A DNA stretch of 64,000 nucleotides from Silene latifolia (taxonomy: Eukaryota > Streptophyta > Magnoliopsida > Caryophyllales > Caryophyllaceae): NCBI RefSeq assembly GCF_048544455.1, contig NC_133537.1, positions 15,127,541-15,191,540 of the forward strand, given 5' to 3'. This document shows, one piece after another, positions 38,176 through 49,460 of this stretch (position 1 is the stretch's first letter; the number at the start of each line of letters is the position of its first letter). Position numbers and translations under genes: made by a program. The notes beneath the pieces are model-generated. The model was given only the letters and a program-made list of their open reading frames with translations. It did no database searches and was not told the DNA's origin.

Positions 38176-38245
38176 GTGTGAATATGAATAATATGGAAAT
38201 GGTGGTTGTTGGATTGATTGGTAGGAATGAGGTTACGTTATTATG

Positions 38246-38254
38246 TATTTATAA
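38246..38254 (-). promoter_or_regulatory. TATA box of C4H
   Basis: TTATAAATA on the minus strand, about 72 bases upstream of the C4H ATG. This is a normal plant spacing for a TATA box and short leader. Confidence 0.65.
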
Positions 38255-38328
38255 GGAAGAGTGTTACATTTAGATTACCAAAAGATATAGGAAAAGGAGA
38301 TTCAATAAAGGAAGGAGGGGTCGCGGGG

Positions 38329-38367
38329 GTTGGTGACATTGGCGTTAGGAAGGAAGAGGTGGTAGGT
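38329..38367 (-). promoter_or_regulatory. AC elements (AC-I and AC-II) of C4H promoter
   Basis: On the minus strand, ACCAACC (AC-II, 38329-38335) and ACCTACC (AC-I, 38361-38367) lie 154-192 bases upstream of the start codon and 75-120 bases upstream of the TATA box. AC elements bind R2R3-MYB factors and drive xylem expression of lignin genes such as PAL, C4H and 4CL. Three ACCTACA repeats at about 38404-38424 are weaker matches. Confidence 0.7.
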
Positions 38368-38661
38368 AAGCTTAACTTGTAGTGGGTGGTTCTTAAGGAT
38401 TACACACCTACACCTACACCTACACCAAAACATTCAACATTTCAACGCCCCCTGCTTTTCTTTTTCCTTTTTTTATTATTTTTTTAAGTCAAGTACTGGA
38501 ATTTAAGGTGGGAGTGGGACCCCTTTGCTTAACGCCGTTAACTCATTTATGTGACTCACTCATCCTACCTCTTCACTTGCGTCATTCCCTTCCTCATTTC
38601 TTTTTTTTTTCTTTTTGCTTTATTTTACCTTACTTTTTTTTTTAATTTACTATTCTATATA

Positions 38662-38868
38662 CCCCTCCGTACCGATTAATAGTTATTTATTCCTTTTGCC
38701 ACGAAGATTAAGGAAATATATGAGAATACTTTTGGATCACACAAATCAACCATCTCCCACTTGCGCATGGAGAGACCAACACAAATATGCCAAAAATAAA
38801 AATAGATAAACTATTAACTAATACAACCAAAAAAGAAAGTAGATCACTATTAACCGTAACGGATGGAG
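38662..38868. mobile_element. Stowaway-type MITE upstream of C4H
   Basis: Left CCCCTCCGTACCGATTAATA and right ACTATTAACCGTAACGGATG(GAG), flanked by TA. Non-coding, about 490 bp upstream of C4H. Confidence 0.75.
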
Positions 38869-39394
38869 TAGGTTTGCTCTATTTCAACACACATTTTTTA
38901 ACTGGAGCTATACAAACTCGGTTGAATAAAGAACCTAATCATTGCTACTCCGTATTATGTTACTACTCTATTCAAGCTTCTTATTGACTAAGGAGGATAC
39001 ATTTATTGTCCTCCTGGAGGACCCCAAGTATTTTTCTTTTTGTAATAGACTAATAATTAATCTTTCATAACACACCATGATAGTAACACACCCACTTTTT
39101 GTGAGGAGAAAAGTGGGTGCATATTCTACCATTGCGTGTATGATGAGTAATAATCTTATTATAGGTAGGACGGAGCTGCCAAAAAAAAAAGTTAGGGAAA
39201 AGTAATGTTAAAAGAAAGAAGAGGAAACTTTGGCATGCCTCATTAGTGCACATGCTTGAAATCATGAGTTGCTAGAAGATGGATTCGAGTTTAATTATTC
39301 TGATCACTTGAGTATATAACTGTATAACTGTACAAGTACACAAGCCTATCTATCTTTCTCTGAACGACTGTTTTTCCGAACAGTCCGTCTCATT

Positions 39395-39570
39395 GAAGAC
39401 AGTCACTATCCGTCATAAGCTGAAGACGGATAGTGGCCCTCTTACAAAAATACAAAATGCAAGTGGGAGGGCAAGTGGAGTATCCATTTCCTCTCCACTT
39501 GCACTATCCACTTGCATTTTGAGAGAGGGACACTTCCGTCTTCAACTTGTGACGGATAGTGTCTGTCTTC
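39395..39570. mobile_element. Fold-back MITE
   Basis: Left GAAGACAGTCACTATCCGTC and right GACGGATAGTGTCTGTCTTC are inverted copies; the pairing continues inward to a CAAGTGG-rich loop. The flanks share TCATT (39390-39394 and 39571-39575). The superfamily is uncertain. Confidence 0.75.
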
Positions 39571-40421
39571 TCATTTGTGTTTTTCGAAAGAAAAATCAAA
39601 TGATTAACAATATCTGCCAAAAAAATATTCAATTTGAATCAAAACGAATGGATATAAACATACGGAGTACAAATTATTGTCAAGCTACCTTTCATGCAAC
39701 CAAAACTTTTACCTTATTACTTGCTGATTTTATTCCTCTCCCTTCAAATTGTTCCTATGTTGGGAGGGATTTTGATTTGCCTTACCACCTCATTCATCTT
39801 CCTCCTAGGCTACCCTAGGTCCCTAGTCCTTAATAAGCAATGAAGAAAAGAAAATGGCTAGAGAGATCGTCTCTCTCCCTCCCCTCCCTTTCCCTCCAAA
39901 CTACGCCAACCAAACAAAGCCTAAAGACCCTCTACGCTAACATTATCCATAGTGCTACGAACATACTCTAAAACAGTTAAACACCATAAACTTTCGAATT
40001 TTACTTGCGGGAAAGGGTAATGTATCACTTGCCAGTTGCCAGCATCCACTTCTAACTTTTCAAAGTCATTGCTTTCACTAATAACCTGACATCTATGATC
40101 TACTGATCAACCTGGTGTTAACTCATTAAGAATACGGACATCACAGATGAGACACAATGAATCTTGTTCATAGCATGGATAACAATGTGATTTTATGAAT
40201 ATTTGGGAATGAAAACAAGTAAATGTAGGAAAAAGTGGTAACAGTATCTTAGGCATGATCATTGTGTGCCTCATTTCTATGTTCCAAAACATATCTTTGA
40301 GAAGAATCATGTGGTTCAGGAATAATGGAAATTAGTTCACACACCCATTCTGACGCTCCAGTAGCTAAACAGAAACGTCCTGATGAGTTGAATGAAGAAC
40401 ATGGCTTTAGAAAACGCTGGG

Positions 40422-42310
40422 CTAGGGTCCCAGAAGTTCCAACAGGTCGGAGACCTTGTCTGTGTAATAGTCTGGAATGATGGTGTTTGTTTGGTCCTGC
40501 AGCGTACCTAGTGTTGTTACACCTGCAACCATAGTCCATGAGTATTAGAAGCAGCAATTAATCATGTCAGGAACACAATAGACCCAACTCATTTTCCAAA
40601 AGGATGGTTAGACCTACACACTACCTGAAAGTACAAGAAGTGTTTTGCAACCAGCCCTCTGTCCAAATAGAATATCCGTGTCCAATCTATCGCCAATCAT
40701 GCACATTCTGGAGGTATCAATATTAAACCTGAAAGATCCACGTGGACAATTCTACAATCATAAATAGGTACTCCAATAAGAGAAATTGGTAGAGAAAAGA
40801 GACGTCTACCTTTCAAAAAAAAAACTCGTTAAACATCCATTAAAAAGAACTTGCTAAAGTTCAGGAAACAAACATATAAATATATAATCATATAATGCTT
40901 TCGGAGGGGTGGAATTTACCGAGTTTTTGAGTTACATCAAAAACTTCTATGAATAAGTTTGTTGGATGAAGTTTTCATCTCATGCCTTGTATGATACTTA
41001 GTTGTTTATTCATTGTATAGGAAAGAAAAAATGAGAGAAAAGGCGATACAAGATTAACGCAAACTAACTTAACTTTGTTGGTTCATTTACTTAATTGATG
41101 AAAATGAGCAACCGCAGTACTTACTTCTTTAGTAAGAAGTCCATCAAAAAGGTTGAAGGCTTTCCGACCACAATAGGTTCTTTCTCAGTAGAGCCACAGA
41201 CAGCAGCAACCATACATCCAGCACCTAGCATCCAAAGCCAAATAATATCCGATACGGAGTATCAAATAATTGGCTTGCATGATACAGCAAAACAAACAAA
41301 AATTCAAGAAAGGCATGGCTGAGTAAAACAAAACCAGGCCATTCTTGTAAGGAAGTCATATTGCCGACGGAATCACGGTTGGTAGCAATAAAAAGGCATC
41401 CTGGATTTTCACGAATGCAGAGGGTTGCATACCTATTGGTGAAGAGAGAAATCGAAATAAGAGAAGAATGGAAAGACTTAAGCATAAAACTTAAGCATGG
41501 ATTGTTGATAATCTTACTGAAGTTTATAGAGATTAATGTACTGGTCCAGTCCGACCACAACAGCTCCAACCTGTAATGCAATTAATTAGATGTCAAAAGT
41601 TAAATTAAATTAAAAGGGGGGTGAGGAGACAGTAAATATAGGTTGGATGGGAGAGTAATTACAGTGTTGTCGTGATGAAAGAAGCGGTTTTCTTTAAGTT
41701 CGACAGTCTTATTGGCATCTTCCTATATAAATTTATGTGGAAGAGTGAGTAGGAAACAAGGAGTATAAGTAGGTGGGAAATGAAGTAGTGGATAATAGGA
41801 AATAAGAAAGATACAGGGCCGCCGAGGGGGGTAAAACCAGCTAAGTGGAGCTCCTCCAATATTCCTTCCCCGCCAATTACATAAACCTTATTCTGAGGGG
41901 GAAATTGAATGGACTTCAAATACATAGCCGCAGCGAAAGAGGAGGAGAATATCTCATCCTAAGCAGCAGCAACAACAACAACAACAACAACGGCATTTGA
42001 CAACTTGATTGAATCCATTTTCAATTAATTAATTAATTAATTAAAAAAAAAAAAAGGAAACCTGGGAAACAGAAATGCCGAGAGAAAGGAACTTAGCGGC
42101 ATATTGAGCACGTGATTTGGTGGAATTGTTGGTGACAAAGACGAGGGATTTGGATTTAGAACGGAGGAAGTGTAGCGTCTGGGATACGCCATCGATCAGT
42201 TGGTCTCCCTTCCAAATAACTCCGTCGCAGTCGAATACAAATGCGTCAACCGATTCCAATAAAGAAGCCGCGCTTTCTGCTCCAAGACGCTCACTCTCTC
42301 CATCTCTCAT
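40422..42310 (-). CDS. PGLP2: Phosphoglycolate phosphatase, PGLP2 type (HAD family)
   Basis: Hydrolyses 2-phosphoglycolate, a toxic by-product, to glycolate. The plastid PGLP1 serves photorespiration; this copy has no transit peptide and matches the cytosolic PGLP2. Eight minus-strand exons: 42310-42062, 41958-41815, 41722-41663, 41570-41518, 41432-41335, 41224-41125, 40728-40625, 40522-40422. All phases match and give 302 residues, the PGLP2 length. HAD motif I is DCDGVIWKG with nucleophile D27 and acid D29, motif II is TNNST, the lysine of motif III is in VVGKPSTF, and motif IV is GDRLDTD. Conserved blocks [22 protein letters not shown] and [20 protein letters not shown] are present. The start is the ATG at 42310. 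An AAC microsatellite lies in intron 1. It looks intact. Confidence 0.95.
41962..41992. repeat. AGC/AAC microsatellite in PGLP2 intron 1
   Basis: About three AGC/CAG units followed by seven AAC units, immediately upstream of the exon 2 acceptor on the minus strand. Confidence 0.85.
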
Positions 42311-42448
42311 CTTCACCCCCTATAACAAACACCAACTCTCAATCAATCTTACACTGCTGCTACATGCTCAAAATGCTCAATAACGATACAAATAGCACCA
42401 AGGTTTTTTATTCTTTCGAATAACTTTATTCACTAAAATATTAATCTA

Positions 42449-42790
42449 CTAGTTTTTGTACTCGTGCACTGCACGGGTGGCTATGAAATGTGTTGATCGA
42501 AGGAAAGATTGCGTATGGTTTTTTTTTTTTTTGTGAAAGTCAAAGTTTAGTTCATTAGTAGATTTTAAATAAACTTCTAAAAGTTATTTTGTTTATGCAT
42601 ATATTTGTGAAGTTATATTTCGTAAGTTTATTTATAGTACTTTGTGATTTTTTTTTCGTTTTTTAACTTGTTAAATCCTGCTAAAAGAATTTTTTTATTA
42701 TAATCTTAAATTATCCAAAAATAAGAAAATAAAAGTAACACAATAAAAAATTGAATGGTGAAAGTACACCAAATTGATAAATAATACTCC
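42449..42790 (-). mobile_element. Helitron-like 3' end, minus strand
   Basis: On the minus strand a hairpin (CCCGTGC / GCACGAG) is followed by GTACAAAAA and the terminal CTAG, next to T. This is the Helitron 3' pattern, with flank position 42448. The other end is not recognisable; 42790 is only where a different repeat begins. Confidence 0.5.
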
Positions 42791-43570
42791 AGTGAGATCC
42801 ATCCCTAACCCGAGCAAACCCGACCTGATAGGATCTGAAAATGTTGCAAACTGAAACTGACCCGACGTGGCCCAATGATACTCTGTAACCCGTGAAAGTA
42901 TGAAACCGACCCGACTTGAACCGATGATAACCCGTAACCCAATAAAACCCGATTAGCGACGACTCGAAACTGAGTACGACCCGAAACCGAGTCCTACTCG
43001 ATCTGAGATGACATGTATCACGATTCACGAATTGATCCGATAAATGCTTTGACTCTACCATACCTAACTTTATCCGACATCTGACCTGATCCGAAAGAGA
43101 ACCTGAAATTGACTCAAAAGGTAACCCAATTTGACTCGATTCGAAATCAAATCTGACATTACTCGAAATATAACTCAAACGAAAAGTCAAGCCAATAAAG
43201 AAAAAAATAAATCAGCATTATGAACGACTTATAAAGTACTTAAAAGTAACTTACCTTATAATCTCGTTCAATAATGACCATAACTCAACTCAAAGTGTTA
43301 ATATAATAAAAAAAAATGACCTTATAATGAATTGATGCCCGAAACCAAGGAAAACCTGGTCCCAAACCCTTCAAATTATCATAATTACATGATCCGATAA
43401 CGACCGTCCCAACAATGAACCTGCCTGATAATAACTGACTCGACCAAACCCGACCCGACAAATTTATCTAAACAACCTTACCCGACAATGGTTTGAACCC
43501 AACCCATACCCAAGCTAAGAATTGATCCAACTAACCTAACCTGAACGTAGCCATGATCATATATGACTTG
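42791..43570. repeat. Degenerate CCCGA-rich low-complexity region
   Basis: Dozens of short units such as AACCCGAC, CCCGACCC and GACCCGA with drifting spacing. The minus strand therefore stays open for 159 codons (42711-43190), but the translation is repetitive and not gene-like. Confidence 0.6.
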
Positions 43571-44063
43571 AACAACCCCTCACTGACACCTCCAATACAT
43601 TATTAGTTTTATTATTACCGCATTTACACGCATGGTTAGTTCTTGAATTGCGACTGATAATTCTTTCAATGCTTTGCCTGATTCAATGCTCATCTTTGAA
43701 CACGGTTCTAGGAACTTCGTCTTCACTTCATTGGGCTACTCATTATGTCAAAACAGCGTGCGAAACCCGGAACCTGATATGGTCGGGCTACTCATTCTGT
43801 CAAAACTTGTTGTAAAACTCATATATAGAAGATATTTATGGAAAACAGATACAATCACACATCAAGTAAATACACTCTATGTTTGAGAAAATACACCCTT
43901 CATCTCGCTTGATAACATGTTCAAATGTTTTAAGTAGATTGAATAATGCCCGTTAACAATCAGACATTAAGTTTACCTTTGCATCGATTATGACCGAATC
44001 AAACTAACTGGTGCATGTTTTCGATGACAGTGCCCATAATGGTAACTATCGTAAGCATATTAC

Positions 44064-46480
44064 TGTAGATACCTCATTTCTGCACCTCCCGCAAACCACC
44101 CGGTGATGATTGGGCCGCATGTTTGGTACGCGGAACGATTTGTGACAGTTCGTAAGTTTATCGTCAAGTGATTGTTCAAACATTTATGTCTACCTCTTAG
44201 TTGTCATCTACGCGTCGATACGGTCGTTTTGACAGTAATTAGAGTACATTTGGAGTCCGGGCCTAAAATCGTCTTCATTTTCTGATAACCGTTAAATCCC
44301 GAGTCAGAATGTTCCGGATATTTTTATTCCATATTTTATAAATCTTTCACAATCTTTTAATCTTTGGTAAACAATTTCCCGTAATATTCATACAAAATAT
44401 TAAGGAAAATAAGATAATCCCGTTATTCCATAAACCAAACACGGAAATCTTTCTTCCGCAGGAGGAAACCACCTGGGAATAGACGCGGCAGTCTTTGCGC
44501 CTCTTCCAAGGGACGCGATGGATCTTGCGCCTCTTCCCAGTCTTTTTCTGCGTTTTTTTCGTATCTTTTTCATATCTTTTCGAGATTCACTTCCAAAGTC
44601 TCTCCGAAAACCCTATTCCTTCACGTGATTAGTATAAATAGGAGCCTTCGCTCCTCATATTTCTCACGCGAGTGTCCGCCCTTCTCTTCTCCCTTTGCAT
44701 TCTAGACCACGTTCTTACTTTTTGGCGTCTACGTGCTTGAACATTCGACCACGTAAGCTCGGATCCTTCGAGTACCCGGCCTCGTTTGCATGACCGACCA
44801 ATTTGACCAACTCCACAATCAATCAACTTAATTAATCTTAATCGTTTTCCTCCTACGAGGGCACTTTCGTTACATTCGAGTCGAGCATCACTAATCGTAA
44901 ACTTAGTTCATCTCGTTTCGTCAAACATGTAAGTCTGAGAGTGTAAATCTCTCTTTTATTATTGTTATTTACCTTTTTGTATCACTAATGTAAGATTTAT
45001 GTCGAAAATACTTGTTAAAACCGATTTATAAAACCTCGTTTAAAACCCTTTTTACGGATTACCAGAAGATAACCGTCGAGAAAGGACGCAGCAACTGCTG
45101 CGCCTCTTCGAAGGAGCGCAGTACCTGCTGCGCCTCTTCGTGAGGCTGCCGCAGTTCCTACTTCCTTTCTTCTTCCTTCGTCCTCTGTAAATTCGTTAGC
45201 TTTTATTTGTTTTCGTTTGTCTTCGTCAATTCTTTGATACAATAGCATAATAATTTCACATGTATATTATTTATCATCATTAATACGTTTAATTCATCGT
45301 TAAATTCGACTTAAATCCCTTATAATCCAATATTTGCGGGTTTTCGTCATTAAACTCAATCCGGGTTGTAGAGATTCGATTCATTCATATTGAGTTTCTG
45401 GAATTCAACCTTTGATATATTTCCATCTGTCTATTGTCATATTCGTCGTTAGTTCGTCATTAATTCGTCATGTTTAACCTATTTAGTTCACCCATGTCAC
45501 TAATCAATCTTTCATCCATGTAATTAATTCGTTCACATTCGTTTCATCCATGTTCTACTGCCTTTATGACTCGTTCGCATGTAATTAATGTATTAAATCA
45601 CTTTTATCCGAGTTAAATATCATAATCAATCCTTAAAATCATCAATTAATGTTAACGATTTGCAGTTCCGGCTTCACAGCCAGAACTCACCCTTGGAACA
45701 GACGCAGCAACTGCTGCGCCTCTTCCAAAGGGCACAGTCTTGTTGCGCCTGTTCCAGGTTGACTTCTGTCTCTGAACTTCCGTTCTGCCTTTACCTGATT
45801 AATTAGTTTACGTATAATTAACTATTAACCGTATTATCGCCTACTGATTTGTTCGTTAATTTATTCCTTTATTCGTTTTCTTAAATTATCCGTTTTAGAA
45901 GTATTTTCGACATAAATCGCTAAACCCATTGTAATTATTGTAATTTCCTTTATTGTATTTATCCTTGTATTTTTTTATCATTTGTATGTTTTCACATGTA
46001 ATTGAACTTTAAATCTCCACTTCGACCTAATTGTTTGTTAAATTAATTGTTCACCGACTTAGTTAATCTTCACATGCTAGGATCAAAACTTGGATGTTGC
46101 ATTGCATGCATATAATCGACGATATATCGAGTATGGACAATTTTCCCTAATCATTAGTAGAGGCCGCTATCGAGGCGGGCGGGATTAGGTGTTCGATCAA
46201 AAGAGCTTCCTAATACGTACCCTCACCCCTTACTCCAGATCTCTGTGAACATCCGTGTTCATTGGCATCCACGAGAGTCATTCTAGACATAGAATGCTAA
46301 GGGTAACGAGTTCTTGGTGTTCATGTCACTACTTTGTGTCTTGACATGGCACGAGGTATTCGAACGGTTCCAATTTCCCATAAAAATTGGTGGCGACTCC
46401 ACAAATGCAAACGCTTGTTTCCCAAGCGCCCCCGTGGCACCATGTCCACAACTACTCTTGGACATGTTGAAATGAAAGTG
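44064..46480 (+). mobile_element. LTR plus short internal stub, Ty3/gypsy Tat lineage
   Basis: Starts TGTAGATACCTCATTTCTGC and seems to end near 46380 in CCCA. TGGTGGCGACTCC follows (46388-46400), resembling the primer-binding region of Tat/Retand elements. The LTR would be about 2.3 kb, a usual size for that lineage. It contains three clusters of GCGCCTCTTCC with CAGCAACTGCTG palindromes (44480-44540, 45084-45145, 45695-45760). The internal region stops within about 100 bases, so this is a broken remnant. Confidence 0.55.
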
Positions 46481-48223
46481 GATGGAGTATTTTTTTTTTT
46501 TTTACTACGATGGAATTGTTTTGATGTAGAATACGAAAAATTTGTGTTGGGAGCTCGATATTTTAAATGTTATGATTTACAGAGTGTGTATAGAAGGAAA
46601 AAAAAAAGTTAAGTAGTATTATGCTCAATCTTAGGCGAGATTTAAGGCTCGAATTTTGATTAAAAGGAAACTATCTTTATGAATAATGATTTATGATTGG
46701 GAAATTATAGTATATAATTAGGGGAAGTTATTGACATTAATTAGGGAATGGTATTGACATTAGTTAGGTTAGTAAATATCTTTGAAAAATTCAAGTCGTT
46801 TTTGTTTGATTTTAACTTGATAAAACTCCTTTTTAAAGACAATTAATTAGTTGTTATAGACTGCAGTTAATAATTTTTTTTATCAGAATAATTTTCAGTC
46901 AATCGAATTTGTATCCTATTTTTGTAGAGAATTTTCATAGAATATTTATTTTGAGACAACAATTTCGGTAGAATATTTTAGTTAACTAATATTTGTAGAG
47001 AATTTCGGTAGAATATTTATTTTGATTATAAAATAGGAATTAAAGCATATTCTGTAGATATTAGTCATTTAAATAATCTTGACTTTTAGGAAATAACAAA
47101 CCATTTTTTAAGATGATTAGAATCTCGTATTTTAGAATATTCTCAAATCCTGAATTAGCCAAATTTAAAACTTAAATAACCAAATTTAAGTCAATCAATC
47201 AACATATTATATTTTTTAAAAGATATTCTAAAATTATATAAGTTGCTTTTGGCGATATTTTTGGAGATAATTTCGGCGATATTTAAGTCGGTGTGAATTA
47301 GTTGCTAATTGTGATATTTTTGGAGATTTTGATAGAATATATCATTTGATTAAATATATTATTGATTGATAACATAATTTACGTGAGTTAAAAGAGGAAT
47401 TAAAATAGGAATCAAAGTATATTCTCTAAATATGTAAGTTGTTACTTTAAATATTCTCTAAATATGTAAGCTGTTACTTTTATATAGTAGATATATATTT
47501 TTAAATCAACCTTAATTAGAGTAATTGCAACTTAAAAGAAGTATTGTAAAGAGTAGATTAGAGCACAAAAAAAGATGAATCAAAGGATGATTTATTTAAC
47601 ATATCAATTTATACGAATCCAATATTAACCTCTATCTAACTCGTCTTCAATAAATTGTTCAAACAATTTGTGTTAGTTACATTTCTTGAAAGATACTCTC
47701 TTCGTCCAATTTATTTATTTATGTACCTTTGATTAAAAGGCCTCTCACAAAGAATATCAAAGATAAACAATTGATTTTGACAAAGGGAGTAATATGGAGT
47801 ACTCTAGTCCAATCTACTCATTGGAATATTAATTGTAAAGGAATCCCTTTTTTACGTTAATGAGGATAATCATAATTGGAATAATCATAATCCAAATCAT
47901 TTTGAATGAATTTGGCCAAATTAATATGCTAATTTTCTAATTGGAATATATTGGAAAGTAATCCCTTTTTTTCTAAATTTTGTGGGAGATGGTGTTGTTT
48001 GAAGTTAATGAGGATAGTATTCAAATTACATCTGCCAAATTTAATGCAAATCACACTATTGTTATTTGAGATAAATTTACAATTCTTAACAATTAACAGT
48101 TTGGAGATCCTTAAATAAAATTTACCTAAACGAAGGTAACAAATTCATTCATCTAATATTGTGATATAAAGTGTAGATTAGACGAAATCTCAACAAATTA
48201 CGATTTAATTCCAAATTTAATTT
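46480..48223. other. AT-rich intergenic stretch, one MITE
   Basis: No gene visible. Repeated motifs such as AGAATTTCGGTAGAATATTT and TTGGAGATAATTTCGGCGAT suggest an old degenerate repeat. Holds a Stowaway MITE at 47696-47789. Confidence 0.5.
47696..47789. mobile_element. Stowaway-type MITE
   Basis: Left CTCTCTTCGTCCAATTTATT, right ending GACAAAGGGAG, flanked by TA. Ninety-four bases. Confidence 0.6.
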
Positions 48224-48819
48224 TGTTCCGGGTGTAATTCCAGAGCAGATATTCGTTACCACCCGTTGCTTGTAGAATGATGTCCTTGGTTGAATCCTTC
48301 TTGTCCTTATCGTTCCTCTCGGCCTCTCCTGCAACAATGAACGAACTGAGGGCTTGGCTTTGTGCCAAGCGTACTCACTCCGACGCTCAAGTCAGTAACT
48401 TAGGGGATAAGTTGTTCCTTGGCTAAATGTATATTGTAGAGAGATAAGGAAGATTATACCAGATAAATAGTGTTTCTTAGGTTAAGTTGTGTCCTTTCCT
48501 CAATGAAGGTTGAGGAGTATTTATAGACTTTCACCTTTTGTCACGTAGTGGCCAAGTGGCCAAGTGGCTAGCAGGTGGAAAGACTGATCTACCCCTCGGC
48601 CGATGGACCTATGGCAGGCCGGCGGGCCCTGTTGACTCACCGCCGAGGGGTCTTGGATGTGAGTACGCGGGTATGTGCTTACTGGCAAGTTGCCATGCCG
48701 AGACCAGCCGACAGCCGATGGGTCGATCGGCCAGCCGCCTAAGCCGTTGACTTGCTGTGGATATCTTTGACCTTGCTCAATATGTTGACTTGGTCAGCGG
48801 TGCAGAATATGCCCCATCA
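48224..48819 (-). mobile_element. Complete solo LTR, probably Ty3/gypsy
   Basis: A 596-bp block bounded by TG...CA (minus-strand start TGATGGGGCATATTCTGC) and flanked by the 5-bp duplication AATTT (48219-48223 and 48820-48824). On the minus strand it shows CTATAAATACTCCTCAACC, a TATA-box-like promoter. No internal region or second LTR is present, as left by LTR-LTR recombination. Confidence 0.75.
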
Positions 48820-48989
48820 AATTTAATAATGATAATTTCTCCTATAATCATGTTAATTCCTCAAATAAGCTCTCCCTATTACGGAAATAATATCATATCA
48901 AATATTCATGTGTTTAAGAAGAATCAATAATTATCATTCTATTTTGGGATTTTGGACGTGATTTTGCATGTATCAGATTTTTTTTATAG

Positions 48990-49460
48990 TCTTAGGATTT
49001 CAGCAAATGACATGTGGCGTAGGAATAGGTGTTGACACGTGGCGATCAATGGGGCTGCTGGTTTCAGCTTTAATATAATATATGATGATATGATATGATA
49101 TGCCACGTCAGAAATTATATGTGTGATTATACGGAATCTTTTTCCGAAAATATGTTAAAAAATGACTTCAGAAATTATATCCTAAACATTTTTTAAGTTG
49201 TTTGCTGAAATTTCCTCCCGAAAATAACTCCTTAATTTGCGTAAGAATAAAGTTCAAAATCAACAAGTTACAGTTTTTTTTAGCATTGTTTACGTGATTG
49301 CAATATTTATTATTATTTTTTTTTTATAAAATTGAGAGTGACACGTGGCATATGGAGGGGCTGTGACACGTGGCGAATAATGGGGCTTGCGGTTGTTGCT
49401 TTAATATAATATATGATATGATATGATATGATATGATATGATATGATATGATTAGAGGTT
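48990..49460. repeat. Duplicated module and ATATG microsatellite
   Basis: A module GACACGTGGC...GGGGCT...GCTTTAATATAATATATG occurs at about 49010-49110 and again at about 49335-49450. The second copy ends in an (ATATG)n run of about nine units (49410-49452). Confidence 0.65.

Noticed and set aside
28650-42310. CIPK, bZIP, C4H and PGLP2 as a functional or biosynthetic gene cluster
   Set aside because: The products belong to unrelated processes, orientation is mixed, and no second phenylpropanoid enzyme is present.
40422-42310. Plastid PGLP1
   Set aside because: The protein begins only about 20 residues before the catalytic DCDG motif, leaving no room for a transit peptide. The sequence matches PGLP2 better.
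42711-43190. 159-codon minus-strand open frame
   Set aside because: It follows from the CCCGA-type low-complexity repeat; the translation is repetitive and lacks domain features.
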